The notes under the pieces are model-generated. The model searched no databases and had not been told where the DNA came from. It was given only the letters and a program-made list of their open reading frames with translations. A DNA stretch of 6,674 nucleotides from Candidatus Poribacteria bacterium. Lineage in GTDB: Bacteria; Poribacteria; WGA-4E; WGA-3G. Each line of letters begins with the position of its first letter. Positions within the stretch are counted from its first letter, which is position 1. The stretch spans positions 1 through 6,674 of the forward strand of contig RKRO01000554.1 of NCBI GenBank assembly GCA_007571355.1. Direction: 5' to 3'. A program made the translations under genes and the position numbers. Below, one piece after another: positions 1 through 5,846 of the stretch.

Positions 1-1
1 A

Positions 2-43
2 CACGCTATGGCATATCTTGATGGGAGGCAGACAAATGACTGA
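2..43 (+). CDS. 3' end of an upstream gene (partial, tentative)
   Basis: Reading from base 2, one frame stays open from the window edge and ends at the TGA at 41-43 (last residues MAYLDGRQTND). It overlaps the start of the next gene by 8 bases as ATGACTGA, a common arrangement for translationally coupled genes. Only 13 codons are visible, so neither product nor family can be given. An open frame this short could occur by chance; the start/stop overlap is the main support. Confidence 0.3.
   Translation, partial: HAMAYLDGRQTND
24..28 (+). promoter_or_regulatory. Ribosome binding site of the 150-aa gene
   Basis: GGAGG lies 7 bases before the ATG at 36. In-frame TTG (18) and ATG (21) codons exist upstream, but they precede or overlap this site and have no comparable Shine-Dalgarno of their own in view, so 36 is preferred as the start. 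Confidence 0.6.
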
Positions 44-488
44 CCAAGAGATGAGAGCAGCAATGGAACGTGCTGATGGGATCGTGGCAAAAATGCGGTC
101 ACTGGTCACTTTGGAAGACAAAGTCCTGGCGGCGAGAGAGTCCCTGCGCGAACTTTCTGCTACAAATGGTGCTTCAGCACCCGCAGCACGTCTACAAGAA
201 GACTTGGCAGAATTGGAATCACAGTTAAAAGAACGTGTTACGGAGTTGAACACTATTACAGAAGAACTCCAACTCACAACACCTTGTTTCAGAGCTTACG
301 TCTTACCGCAAATGAGTGAGATTATGGGAACGCCCAAAGCCTGTGATACAGCAGAGCGAGCTGAACTTGCAGGACTCATAACTGCACTCACAGACGAGGC
401 CACTGAGACCACTGATCAATTAGAACAAGCGATTATCGAGCGACTCAAGAACAATCTTGAACGTACATTTCGTACGACTCGCCCGTAA
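36..488 (+). CDS. Hypothetical coiled-coil protein, 150 aa
   Basis: I do not recognise this protein. It is 150 residues from the ATG at 36, chosen because GGAGG sits 7 bases upstream. It is soluble, with no signal peptide or membrane segment. Almost all of it looks helical: residues about 3-45 and especially 52-80 (LQEDLAELESQLKERVTELN) show heptad spacing of Leu/Ile with Glu/Lys/Arg flanks, typical of a coiled coil. The middle (about 82-100) contains Pro and Cys and breaks the helix, and residues about 107-145 form another acidic helix pair. The C-terminus is basic (TFRTTRP). Its start overlaps the stop of an upstream frame by 8 bases, which suggests it is the distal gene of an operon entering from the left. 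It converges on the sigma-54 regulator, with a hairpin between them. A structural or adaptor role is possible, but nothing in the sequence assigns a function. Confidence 0.75.
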   Translation: MTDQEMRAAMERADGIVAKMRSLVTLEDKVLAARESLRELSATNGASAPAARLQEDLAELESQLKERVTELNTITEELQLTTPCFRAYVLPQMSEIMGTPKACDTAERAELAGLITALTDEATETTDQLEQAIIERLKNNLERTFRTTRP

Positions 489-513
489 GTGCTTGGAAAT
501 ATCCATATTTTAT

Positions 514-539
514 GGCGCAGTGGGCAGCCCCGCTGCGCC
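514..539. terminator. Bidirectional terminator-like hairpin between convergent genes
   Basis: Bases 514-524 (GGCGCAGTGGG) pair with 529-539 as an 11-bp GC-rich stem with one T-G wobble and a 4-base loop. It lies in the 57-base gap between two convergent stop codons (488 and 546), where a shared terminator is expected. Neither side has a good T-run, so it may terminate weakly, protect 3' ends, or be a palindromic repeat like others in the window. Confidence 0.5.
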
Positions 540-545
540 TTATCG

Positions 546-1706
546 TTATTCATCCGCATCGTCTATGTTTGCATACGCCCTAAGGGTCCGGCGATCTACC
601 CCTAAAGCCTCTGCTGCGTGTGTTATCGTCCCGTGTTTTTCTATGAGGTGCTGAGCAACCTTTGCGAGAATTTGGTCCCGATCAAGACCACTTATCCGGA
701 TCGTATCCGCTTGTCCACCGAGAAGATCAGATAAGTGCAACGATGCCTCTTGAATAATGGACTGCTGCTTTTTCTCAGGGAGCCGCCGCCAAACAACATT
801 CGGAACCCCCGCGAAAATTAAGACAAACTCCGTTACCGATATCTGCCTCAGGATATGATGCACCTCCGCTGGGATAGCAAAATCTGCGCCGGAATCTGAT
901 GGACTTTCAAAAGTCTCTACCTGCGGCGTGAGGGTAATACTGGCGGGGAGATCGTTGAATCCAATTTCATCTGTCTCCGTTAGAATTACAGCTCTTTCTA
1001 TGGTCCGCTTGAGTTGACGAATATTGCCCGGCCAAGGTGCCTCTTCGAGAAAAGTGCGGACCCTATCCGAAGTGATCACAACATTTTTGCGATATTGCGC
1101 GTTGGCTTCAGCGATAAACGCGTCTACTAAAGGGTGGATATCTTCGCGGTGCTCCCGCAGCGGCGGGACATGAATCCGGAAGGTTTGCAGCCGGTAGTAA
1201 AGATCCTCTCTGAATTCTTGATTTTCCACTTCATGTTCGAGGTTCTTGTTGGTCGCAGCGATAATACAAGTATCTGTTTTGATGGCCTTATTGCTACCGA
1301 GTCTTGTGAACTCCTGTTTCTCTAACAATCGAAGAAACTTCGGTTGCACCTCTATATGCATGTCCCCGATCTCGTCTAAGAAGAGTGTGCCCGTATCCGC
1401 GTATTCAAACACACCTTTTCGTTGATGCGTTGCCCCAGTAAACGCCCCTCTCTCGTGACCGAAAATTTCACTGTTTAAAAGACCGTTATTCGGGAATGTA
1501 CTGCAGTTGACGATGATGAACGGTTTGTTCCGGCGCGGACTCTTTTTGTATATTTCCTGTGCTATAATTTCCTTACCGACCCCGGTTTCCCCCGTAATAA
1601 GGATAGGGACTTCCATTGCTGCAAACCGATCGACCTTTTTATAAACTGCCTGCATCGATGCTGAAGGCAGCCTCAGCGGTAGCACGCCATTCTCTATATC
1701 TTTCAT
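546..1706 (-). CDS. Sigma-54-dependent transcriptional activator (AAA+ / Fis HTH), no receiver domain
   Basis: This is a bacterial enhancer-binding protein that uses ATP hydrolysis to open promoters held by sigma-54 RNA polymerase. The AAA+ module starts almost at the N-terminus. Walker A is GETGVGKE (39-46), the sigma-54 contact loop GAFTGA is intact (87-92), Walker B is TLFLDE (107-112), the arginine-finger region is FREDLYYRL (165-173) and sensor II is WPGNIRQLKR (225-234). A Fis-type helix-turn-helix ends the protein (about 346-386, AAEALGVDRRTLRAY). Only about 18 residues precede the AAA+ core, so there is no receiver, GAF or PAS domain; in this it resembles PspF-like activators. Unusually, about 85 residues (260-345) of unrecognised, partly helical sequence separate AAA+ from the HTH. 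The ATG at 1706 is the only start after the upstream in-frame stop; AGAGG lies about 12 bases before it, a somewhat long spacing. All catalytic motifs are present, so it should be active. A sigma-54 promoter at 2622-2639 is a candidate target. Confidence 0.95.
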   Translation of the reverse strand: MKDIENGVLPLRLPSASMQAVYKKVDRFAAMEVPILITGETGVGKEIIAQEIYKKSPRRNKPFIIVNCSTFPNNGLLNSEIFGHERGAFTGATHQRKGVFEYADTGTLFLDEIGDMHIEVQPKFLRLLEKQEFTRLGSNKAIKTDTCIIAATNKNLEHEVENQEFREDLYYRLQTFRIHVPPLREHREDIHPLVDAFIAEANAQYRKNVVITSDRVRTFLEEAPWPGNIRQLKRTIERAVILTETDEIGFNDLPASITLTPQVETFESPSDSGADFAIPAEVHHILRQISVTEFVLIFAGVPNVVWRRLPEKKQQSIIQEASLHLSDLLGGQADTIRISGLDRDQILAKVAQHLIEKHGTITHAAEALGVDRRTLRAYANIDDADE

Positions 1707-1763
1707 ACCTTGACGATACCTCTTCTGTCGGAACGACTTTCCGGTCGCGAGTTTTCAAACAAA

Positions 1764-1769
1764 AGTATA
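1764..1769 (-). promoter_or_regulatory. Candidate -10 box for the sigma-54 activator gene
   Basis: On the minus strand this reads TATACT (5 of 6 matches to TATAAT), about 58 bases before the ATG at 1706. No good -35 box is present at 16-18 bases; TTGTGG lies about 21 bases upstream, which is too far. Weak evidence. Confidence 0.25.
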
Positions 1770-1890
1770 AACGGAATTGAAATCGCCCTGCCACAATTAT
1801 CGTGAAATTCGAAAATCAATGCCCACTTTTATGAGGATACCCCCCCCGAAGAAACACTTTCTTCGCGTTGGATTTTAGCGTTTGCAAAAA

Positions 1891-2030
1891 CACCCCGCCC
1901 GCAAGCAGAGGGAATTTTCGTGTTCGTATTCGTAGGGGCGAGGTTGCCTCGCCCGCTTCTCTATACATGCATGCACACCCTAACAGGTTATGCTACCCCC
2001 CTACCCCCCGCAAGCAGAGGGAAGTACCCC
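1891..2030 (-). repeat. Composite intergenic repeat, copy A1 (inverted)
   Basis: Read on the minus strand, this segment runs CCTCTGCTTGCGGGG, then TAGCATAACCTGTTAGG, TGTGCATG, GGGCGAGGCAACCTCGCCC, CTACGAATAC and a second CCTCTGCTTGCGGG. The same order recurs at 5897-6025 and 6214-6335 on the plus strand. The central perfect palindrome is 1936-1943 / 1947-1954 (8-bp stem, TTG loop). The unit is bounded by short direct copies of the CTGCTTGCGGGG motif. It has no ORF of its own and looks like a non-coding dispersed repeat. Confidence 0.75.
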
Positions 2031-2300
2031 TCTCACATTTTGTTCGGCGATGTAACACAAAAAGCCGCGATGCAGTGCCTTGTCCGTAACAAAGACAGCA
2101 CGCGGACATGAAAGGTTTCTATAGACGGAACGTCCTTGTGAAGTAAAATACTTAATTTTTGTTAAGTAGATGGGGGGGGGTAAAGGGTGATCGTGAACAG
2201 CATAAGGCATATCGCACACCGCGAATACCCAGACACCTGCCCGTACGTTCAAGCCTTTGATTCTTGATCCGCGCAGTGAAAATCGATTTCTGTTTTCCAT
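2001..2300 (-). CDS. Doubtful small ORF, 99 aa
   Basis: An ATG at 2300 (minus strand) is preceded by GGAGGAG about 9 bases upstream, a good Shine-Dalgarno, and the frame stays open for 99 codons. Against it: the C-terminal codons run into repeat A1, the middle crosses a run of nine G at about 2172-2180, and an overlapping frame of similar length exists (2152-2406). The product has no recognisable domain, signal peptide or membrane segment. It may be a decayed gene or repeat-derived sequence rather than a gene. Confidence 0.2.
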   Translation of the reverse strand: MENRNRFSLRGSRIKGLNVRAGVWVFAVCDMPYAVHDHPLPPPIYLTKIKYFTSQGRSVYRNLSCPRAVFVTDKALHRGFLCYIAEQNVRGVLPSACGG

Positions 2301-2411
2301 CCACTCTGTCTCCTCCGACTTTATTCCTCTTATGAAAAGGAAACCTTGAACAAAAATTGACGAGAAACTGCCGAAAACGAAATGTCTCTACGTTATAATA
2401 CAACAATCGAG

Positions 2412-2482
2412 CAATTTTTGTCTATACAATTTTTGTAATCGAGCAATTTTTGTCTATACAATTTTTGTCTATACAATTTTTG
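2412..2482 (+). repeat. CAATTTTTG / TTGTCTATACAA motif array
   Basis: CAATTTTTG occurs five times, starting at 2412, 2427, 2444, 2459 and 2474 (spacings 15, 17, 15, 15), and again at 2657 and 2694. A reverse-complement copy (CAAAAATTG) sits at 2351-2359. Between neighbouring copies lies the imperfect dyad TTGTCTATACAA (TTGT-N4-ACAA) at 2418-2429, 2450-2461 and 2465-2476. Dyads in clusters are typical of regulator-binding sites. They lie about 180-225 bases upstream of the predicted start site of the sigma-54 promoter, within or slightly beyond the usual enhancer range. Confidence 0.7.
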
Positions 2483-2524
2483 CACACCTCACTTTTTGTA
2501 TTTTCGAGTTTTGCTTTTAATGCC

Positions 2525-2575
2525 GTTTCCCCACTGAGAAGGGGGATAAAGCGGGGGTTGGGCGGGTTAAAGGGG
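2525..2575. repeat. G/C-rich intergenic repeat of the GAGAAGGGGG type
   Basis: The stretch CCCCACTGAGAAGGGGG followed by several G-runs contrasts with the AT-rich flanks and resembles the CTGATAAGGGG modules at 4021-4080 and 5998-6080. It is probably an inserted dispersed repeat lying between the motif array and the sigma-54 promoter. No coding signal. Confidence 0.45.
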
Positions 2576-2621
2576 CTCATTCATTCTAAACTGTACGATA
2601 GATGTATGCGCGAATTTGGCT

Positions 2622-2639
2622 TTGGCATGAAATTTGCTT
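2622..2639 (+). promoter_or_regulatory. Sigma-54 (-24/-12) promoter, rightward
   Basis: TTGGCATGAAATTTGCTT matches the sigma-54 consensus YTGGCACGRNNNTTGCW at every defined position except C to T in CACG, a common variant. The invariant GG (2624-2625) and GC (2636-2637) are exactly ten bases apart. This predicts transcription from about 2649, with a leader of about 350 bases before the lipoprotein at 3000. A sigma-54 activator is encoded about 0.9 kb away on the other strand. The promoter call rests on the motif alone. Confidence 0.7.
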
Positions 2640-2706
2640 TAACTACTACAAGTGAGCAATTTTTGCACATTTGCTTTAACTGCTACAAGTGAGCAATTTT
2701 TGCACA
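2633..2706 (+). repeat. 37-bp perfect-phase tandem duplication
   Basis: 2633-2669 and 2670-2706 are adjacent copies of 37 bases differing at one base (A2645 / G2682). Each begins TTTGCTTTAACT and ends GAGCAATTTTTGCACA, so each contains a CAATTTTTG motif. The first copy supplies the -12 TTGC of the sigma-54 promoter; the second copy has TTGC but no GG ten bases upstream, so only the first can form a promoter. Confidence 0.9.
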
Positions 2707-2772
2707 CCCGTTTAGAAAAGAATGCTAACAAGGGACACCCGTGATTTAAGACTGGCCCCACCTCACAAATTT

Positions 2773-2802
2773 CGGACAAAGCGAGTGCGGTTTGGGTACA
2801 AT
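2773..2802 (+). promoter_or_regulatory. Weak candidate sigma-70 promoter for the first lipoprotein
   Basis: CGGACA (2773-2778, 4 of 6 matches to TTGACA) and TACAAT (2797-2802, 5 of 6) are separated by 18 bases. It would give a leader of about 190 bases. It could act as a housekeeping promoter beside the sigma-54 promoter. The match is modest and could be chance. Confidence 0.25.
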
Positions 2803-2915
2803 CTCCCTTCGCGAGGTGAACCGTTGAAATTTAAGCATTGTTTCTGATTCTGATTTGAAGGGCTATCGCCGTTGTTTATTGATTCCTTGGAGCGATGCCA
2901 ACCGCGATGCCTTAT

Positions 2916-2985
2916 GTTTTACACAACCAAACCAGCTGCTTGAGCGGAACATCGCAATAGTTTCTGCTCAAGCACGTTTTACACA
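2916..2985 (+). promoter_or_regulatory. Leader hairpin flanked by direct repeats
   Basis: TGCTTGAGC (2937-2945) and GCTCAAGCA (2966-2974) form a perfect 9-bp inverted repeat with a 20-base loop. It is flanked by exact 10-base direct repeats GTTTTACACA at 2916-2925 and 2976-2985. The second direct repeat ends 3 bases before the ribosome binding site GAGAGG (2988-2993). The element could be an RNA structure controlling translation or a DNA operator; no known riboswitch class is recognised. Confidence 0.4.
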
Positions 2986-2999
2986 CAGAGAGGTTTCCA

Positions 3000-3935
3000 A
3001 TGCAAAAATACAGATACATAACCCTTCTGGCACTCATCGCCTGCGCGGTCTACTTCACAGGTTGCGAACGGATACCGACAATGATGGATCCGCTTCTTCC
3101 AGACGCGGAGGAGGTGGAACCACCAGAGCCGACAGAAATGCCAGAAGAAATGATGGAGATGCCAGCCCTTAAAGTAGAGGTTCGGAAACTTTATTGGGGC
3201 GACATCGGCACGGATACCATCTCACGCGCAGACCCAGACGGTTCAAACATTGAGACCCTTATTAGCGGCGTACAACCATGGAGTTTAGCCTTAGACATTG
3301 AAGGCGGCAAAATCTATTGGGTGAGCCTTTTCGATAACTACATTGGCAGGGCAAACCTGGATGGATCCGGTGTTGAAACGCTCATCACAAGTGGCGGCGA
3401 GGGGCTCGGTTTGGATTTGGAAGCAGGCAAACTATACTGGGCAGGTGGAGGCGGAATCCACCGGATGAATTTGGACGGGACAGGCGTTGAAACCCTCATC
3501 CCAGGATTGCTTAAACCCGATAGTATGGCACTTGATCTCGTAAATCGTAAAGTCTACTGGACAGACTCCAGTGATGGGACAATCTCGCGCGCAGAACTTG
3601 ATGGTTCAAATGTTGAGCTCCTTGTTACCGAGTTAAGCCACCCACAAGGCCTTAACTTGGATGTAGAAAGCGGCAAGATGTACTGGAGCAATTGGAGTCC
3701 AATAGACAAAATCCAGCGCGCCAATCTTGATGGCTCAAACATTGAAGACCTCGCGCCTGGGCAAGGTGGATTAGAGGGGATTGCATTAGACTTTAACACG
3801 GGAAAGATGTACTGGACAGATAACACTGTAATCCGCCGATCCAACTTTGACGGTTCAAACGTTGAAGATATTGTCACCACGGGATTAAGCTGGTCAATAT
3901 CCATCGTTTTGGATATTCAAACCGTCAACGAATGA
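3000..3935 (+). CDS. Lipoprotein with six-bladed YWTD (LDL-receptor class B type) propeller, 311 aa
   Basis: The protein is predicted to be exported and lipid-anchored. It has a basic N-terminus and a hydrophobic stretch (about 7-20), then FTGC with Cys22 as the lipidated residue; Phe at -3 is not ideal for a lipobox. Residues 23-61 are a Pro/Glu/Met-rich tether. From 63 to the end there are six repeats of about 40 residues, each opening K-[LIVM]-YW and continuing R-x-[ND]-x-DGSN-[IV]-E: exactly enough for one closed propeller. YWTD propellers are protein- or ligand-binding platforms; no catalytic residues are evident. The ATG at 3000 follows GAGAGG with 6 bases spacing. Upstream lie a structured leader and a sigma-54 promoter. 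The next gene is a paralogue with the same tether style plus PA14. The ligand is unknown; the fold is confident. Confidence 0.93.
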   Translation: MQKYRYITLLALIACAVYFTGCERIPTMMDPLLPDAEEVEPPEPTEMPEEMMEMPALKVEVRKLYWGDIGTDTISRADPDGSNIETLISGVQPWSLALDIEGGKIYWVSLFDNYIGRANLDGSGVETLITSGGEGLGLDLEAGKLYWAGGGGIHRMNLDGTGVETLIPGLLKPDSMALDLVNRKVYWTDSSDGTISRAELDGSNVELLVTELSHPQGLNLDVESGKMYWSNWSPIDKIQRANLDGSNIEDLAPGQGGLEGIALDFNTGKMYWTDNTVIRRSNFDGSNVEDIVTTGLSWSISIVLDIQTVNE

Positions 3936-3996
3936 ATAACGTAGAAACGGGTGTGTAAGTATCGTAAAGCCCATCATGATTGAAACACATCACGTC

Positions 3997-4115
3997 GAAG
4001 CGATGCCCCTCCGGTTGGTTCCCTCCTGATAAGGGGCGGAGGGGCTTCATATCCGCTCTTTTCCCCTCTGATAAGGGGGATTGTCTTCGGACAAGTGTGC
4101 ATTTATGTTCGGATG
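3997..4115 (+). repeat. Dispersed repeat, copy B1
   Basis: The order GAAGCGATGCCCCTC, TTCCC, CTGATAAGGGG, TTGTCTTCG, CAT-TTAT, TTCGGATG recurs with local divergence at 6046-6127. B1 contains an extra CTGATAAGGGG module compared with B2. Non-coding. Confidence 0.65.
4005..4045 (+). terminator. Strong hairpin between the two lipoprotein genes
   Basis: GCCCCTCCG (4005-4013) pairs perfectly with 4037-4045 (9 bp), and inside it CCCT (4021-4024) pairs with AGGG (4032-4035). It lies about 70 bases after the stop at 3935. No T-run follows directly, so it may be a repeat-derived structure or RNA-stabilising hairpin that partly limits read-through. Confidence 0.4.
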
Positions 4116-4166
4116 TTACGATAACTGTAGGGACAAGTCTTGTACCTGCGCAGAAACCCTCAACCT

Positions 4167-4187
4167 GGGCACCCACAAGGGGTGCCC
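4167..4187. repeat. GGGCACCC palindrome
   Basis: GGGCACCC (4167-4174) and GGGTGCCC (4180-4187) form a perfect 8-bp stem with a 5-base loop. It is a short intergenic palindrome similar in style to the others here. It is not followed by a T-run. Confidence 0.5.
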
Positions 4188-4273
4188 TACAAAGTCGTGT
4201 TATTTTTTGAGGGGTGGTATCAAGTGCCCCAGAAATATCAAACTGAAAATTACAAATAAAGGAGTTTTTTGAA

Positions 4274-5785
4274 ATGTTCAAAAATGTTCAAACCCAATTT
4301 TTGATTGTTTTGCTTGGATGTATCCTTTCATTCGCCAGTTGCAAGCGGATGGAGCGAGTGCTCACACCGGTCATGCCGGAACCAGAACCCACAGAAGTTG
4401 TGGAACCGCCAGAAATGGTAGAAACGGTAGAGCCACCCGTTGAGATGATGCCAGTGAATGAAGGCATCGGTATCTTTGAAACCAACGTGATGCCCGGACA
4501 CGGATTGCTTACTGAGGCTTATTATCCAGGTGTTAAACTCTCACAGATACCTGACTTTGAAACGTTAACACCTTTCCGAACCTTTCTGGTAGCCAACATA
4601 GATGTTCCTGCGCGAAATTATACGGAGGGCTTCCCGGCACTGGGTGTAGATGTATTAGAAGATTTTGCCATCCGCTTGCGTGGAAAGCTGAAGATTGAAA
4701 CAGCCGGCACCTATAACTTTACGCTGAGTTCCGATGACGGTTCCAAATTATACATTGATGGAAATCTGGTGATAGACCACGACGGACTGCACGGCATGAG
4801 TAATAAATCAGGGAGTGTGACCCTCTCAGCAGGATTGCATCCCGTAGAGGTTCAGTATTTTCAGGGACCGCGCGTGACAATAGGTTTGCAATGGTTCTGG
4901 CAGCCCCCGGATGGGACAGAAGAGATTGTGCCGCCAGAAGTGCTCTATCCCCCGGACACGCCCGTTATGGAAACACCGGTGATGGAAGAGGCACCAATAA
5001 TGTCTGCTGATCCAGAACTCCACCTTACAGTCGGGAAGATATATTGGACGCAGACGAATGGCGTTCTCCGTCGAGCTAATCCGGACGGTTCAAACCTTGA
5101 AGATGTCGTTACAGAGCTGGGTTATGCAAGTGGGCTTGCTGTAGACCGCACCGCTGGCAAAGTATATTGGGTAGATCATGCCTTAAATGGCATCCAACGC
5201 GCGAACCTTGATGGTTCCAACATTGAAAACCTTGTCTCTGCTCCTGATACACAGAGCCCTGCGGATCTGGCCTTGGCTTTGGACGTTAACGGCGGTAAGA
5301 TGTACTGGACAGGACATGCAATGACGAGTGTTCGACGTGCTAATCTTGACGGTTCAAATGTCGAAGACTTCATCACGGGTTTGACAAACCCAAATTCTGT
5401 TATTTTGGACGTTCCAAGGGGCAAGATCTATTGGACAAGCGGAAACTCAGTCCATCGTGCCAATCTTGACCTCTCAGACACCGAAGAAATACTTACTGAT
5501 TTCGCATACCACATGGCTATTCACGCAGAGCAAGAGCAGGTATATTGGACAAGGGGTGGTCAGGTCCGACGTGCTAATCTGGATGGATCTGGCGAGGAAA
5601 TCCTTATCACTGGATTAGGTCAACTTGGCGGTATTGAGTTGGACACGCTTGGTGGCAAGATGTATTGGAGAGATTGGTCTACAGATAAAATTCAGCGTGC
5701 CAACATAGACGGTTCAAACCTTGAAGATGTCGTTACAGGCGTGCACAATCCAGATTTCATCAGTTTTCTGTATGATTACCAATAG
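4274..5785 (+). CDS. Lipoprotein with PA14 domain and six-bladed YWTD propeller, 503 aa
   Basis: It is predicted to be secreted and lipid-anchored: hydrophobic residues 9-21, then FASC with lipidated Cys23. Residues 24-62 are a Pro/Glu/Val/Met-rich tether like that of the preceding gene. Residues about 77-226 are a PA14 domain, recognised by LLTEAYYPG, the strand TAGTYNFTLSSDDGSKLYID (143-162), LVIDHDGLHG (165-174) and the closing strand GLQWFW (204-209). PA14 domains usually bind carbohydrate; the SSDDGS acidic pair (Asp154-Asp155) is the usual metal/sugar site. A second Pro/Met/Glu linker (227-250) leads to six YW repeats (255-503). Blade 4 has lost the DGSN motif and reads DLSDTEE. The ATG at 4274 follows AAAGGAG with 9 bases spacing. 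It is probably a surface protein contacting glycans or other proteins; the ligand is not known. It looks like a paralogue of the gene before it with PA14 inserted between tether and propeller, or the reverse by loss. Confidence 0.94.
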   Translation: MFKNVQTQFLIVLLGCILSFASCKRMERVLTPVMPEPEPTEVVEPPEMVETVEPPVEMMPVNEGIGIFETNVMPGHGLLTEAYYPGVKLSQIPDFETLTPFRTFLVANIDVPARNYTEGFPALGVDVLEDFAIRLRGKLKIETAGTYNFTLSSDDGSKLYIDGNLVIDHDGLHGMSNKSGSVTLSAGLHPVEVQYFQGPRVTIGLQWFWQPPDGTEEIVPPEVLYPPDTPVMETPVMEEAPIMSADPELHLTVGKIYWTQTNGVLRRANPDGSNLEDVVTELGYASGLAVDRTAGKVYWVDHALNGIQRANLDGSNIENLVSAPDTQSPADLALALDVNGGKMYWTGHAMTSVRRANLDGSNVEDFITGLTNPNSVILDVPRGKIYWTSGNSVHRANLDLSDTEEILTDFAYHMAIHAEQEQVYWTRGGQVRRANLDGSGEEILITGLGQLGGIELDTLGGKMYWRDWSTDKIQRANIDGSNLEDVVTGVHNPDFISFLYDYQ

Positions 5786-5806
5786 GTAATTCTAATTCCC
5801 CAGGCC

Positions 5807-5833
5807 CGGTAGGTTCGGTTTTCGAACCTACCG
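5807..5833 (+). terminator. Perfect 11-bp hairpin after the PA14 lipoprotein
   Basis: CGGTAGGTTCG (5807-5817) pairs perfectly with 5823-5833 around a GTTTT loop, 22 bases after the stop codon. The position fits a terminator, but no T-run follows, so it may be a palindromic repeat that also caps the transcript. Confidence 0.5.
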
Positions 5834-5846
5834 TGAGAACATTATA

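Larger units (their letters stand above)
1707..2999. other. 1.3 kb intergenic region between divergent genes
   Basis: This is the divergent spacer between the activator (leftward) and the first lipoprotein (rightward). 1707-1890 holds a candidate -10 box for the activator and otherwise nothing clear. 1891-2030 is a composite repeat. 2031-2400 has one doubtful ORF on the minus strand. 2351-2482 carries CAATTTTTG motifs in both orientations. 2525-2575 is a G/C-rich repeat. 2622-2639 is a sigma-54 promoter followed by a 37-bp tandem duplication. 2707-2999 is leader sequence without a convincing gene. The individual elements are listed separately. Confidence 0.7.
3936..4273. other. 338-bp intergenic region with repeats and hairpins
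   Basis: Both flanking genes read rightward. The spacer holds repeat copy B1 (3997-4115), a strong hairpin (4005-4045) and a small GC-rich hairpin (4167-4187). No convincing ORF or clear promoter was found. The region just before 4274 is AT-rich and supplies the ribosome binding site. Whether the two lipoprotein genes share a transcript cannot be decided from sequence. Confidence 0.6.

Noticed and set aside
1780..1795. Sigma-54-like sequence upstream of the activator on the minus strand (TGGCAGGGCGATTTCA)
   Set aside because: The TGGCA half is good, but the -12 dinucleotide is TC instead of the nearly invariant GC, so autoregulation from this site is not supported.
2394..2399. Perfect TATAAT on the plus strand
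   Set aside because: No -35-like hexamer lies 16-18 bases upstream and there is no extended -10; no gene starts within 600 bases downstream.
2152..2406. 84-codon ORF on the minus strand with a basic N-terminus
   Set aside because: No good ribosome site, it overlaps another open frame and crosses a run of nine G; its 5' end lies in the CAATTTTTG region. No domain is recognisable.
2405..2706. Possible CRISPR array from the repeated CAATTTTTG blocks
   Set aside because: The repeats are 9-16 bases with 6-8 base gaps, or directly adjacent 37-base units without spacers; there are no cas genes.
2855..3172. 105-codon plus-strand ORF overlapping the first lipoprotein start
   Set aside because: It begins at a TTG without a ribosome site, and its second half is an out-of-frame reading of the lipoprotein gene.
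3980..4281. Short ORFs on both strands between the lipoprotein genes
   Set aside because: Their translations come from the repeat modules (PPDKGRRG, PSDKGD types) and change frame between copies, as expected for non-coding repeats.
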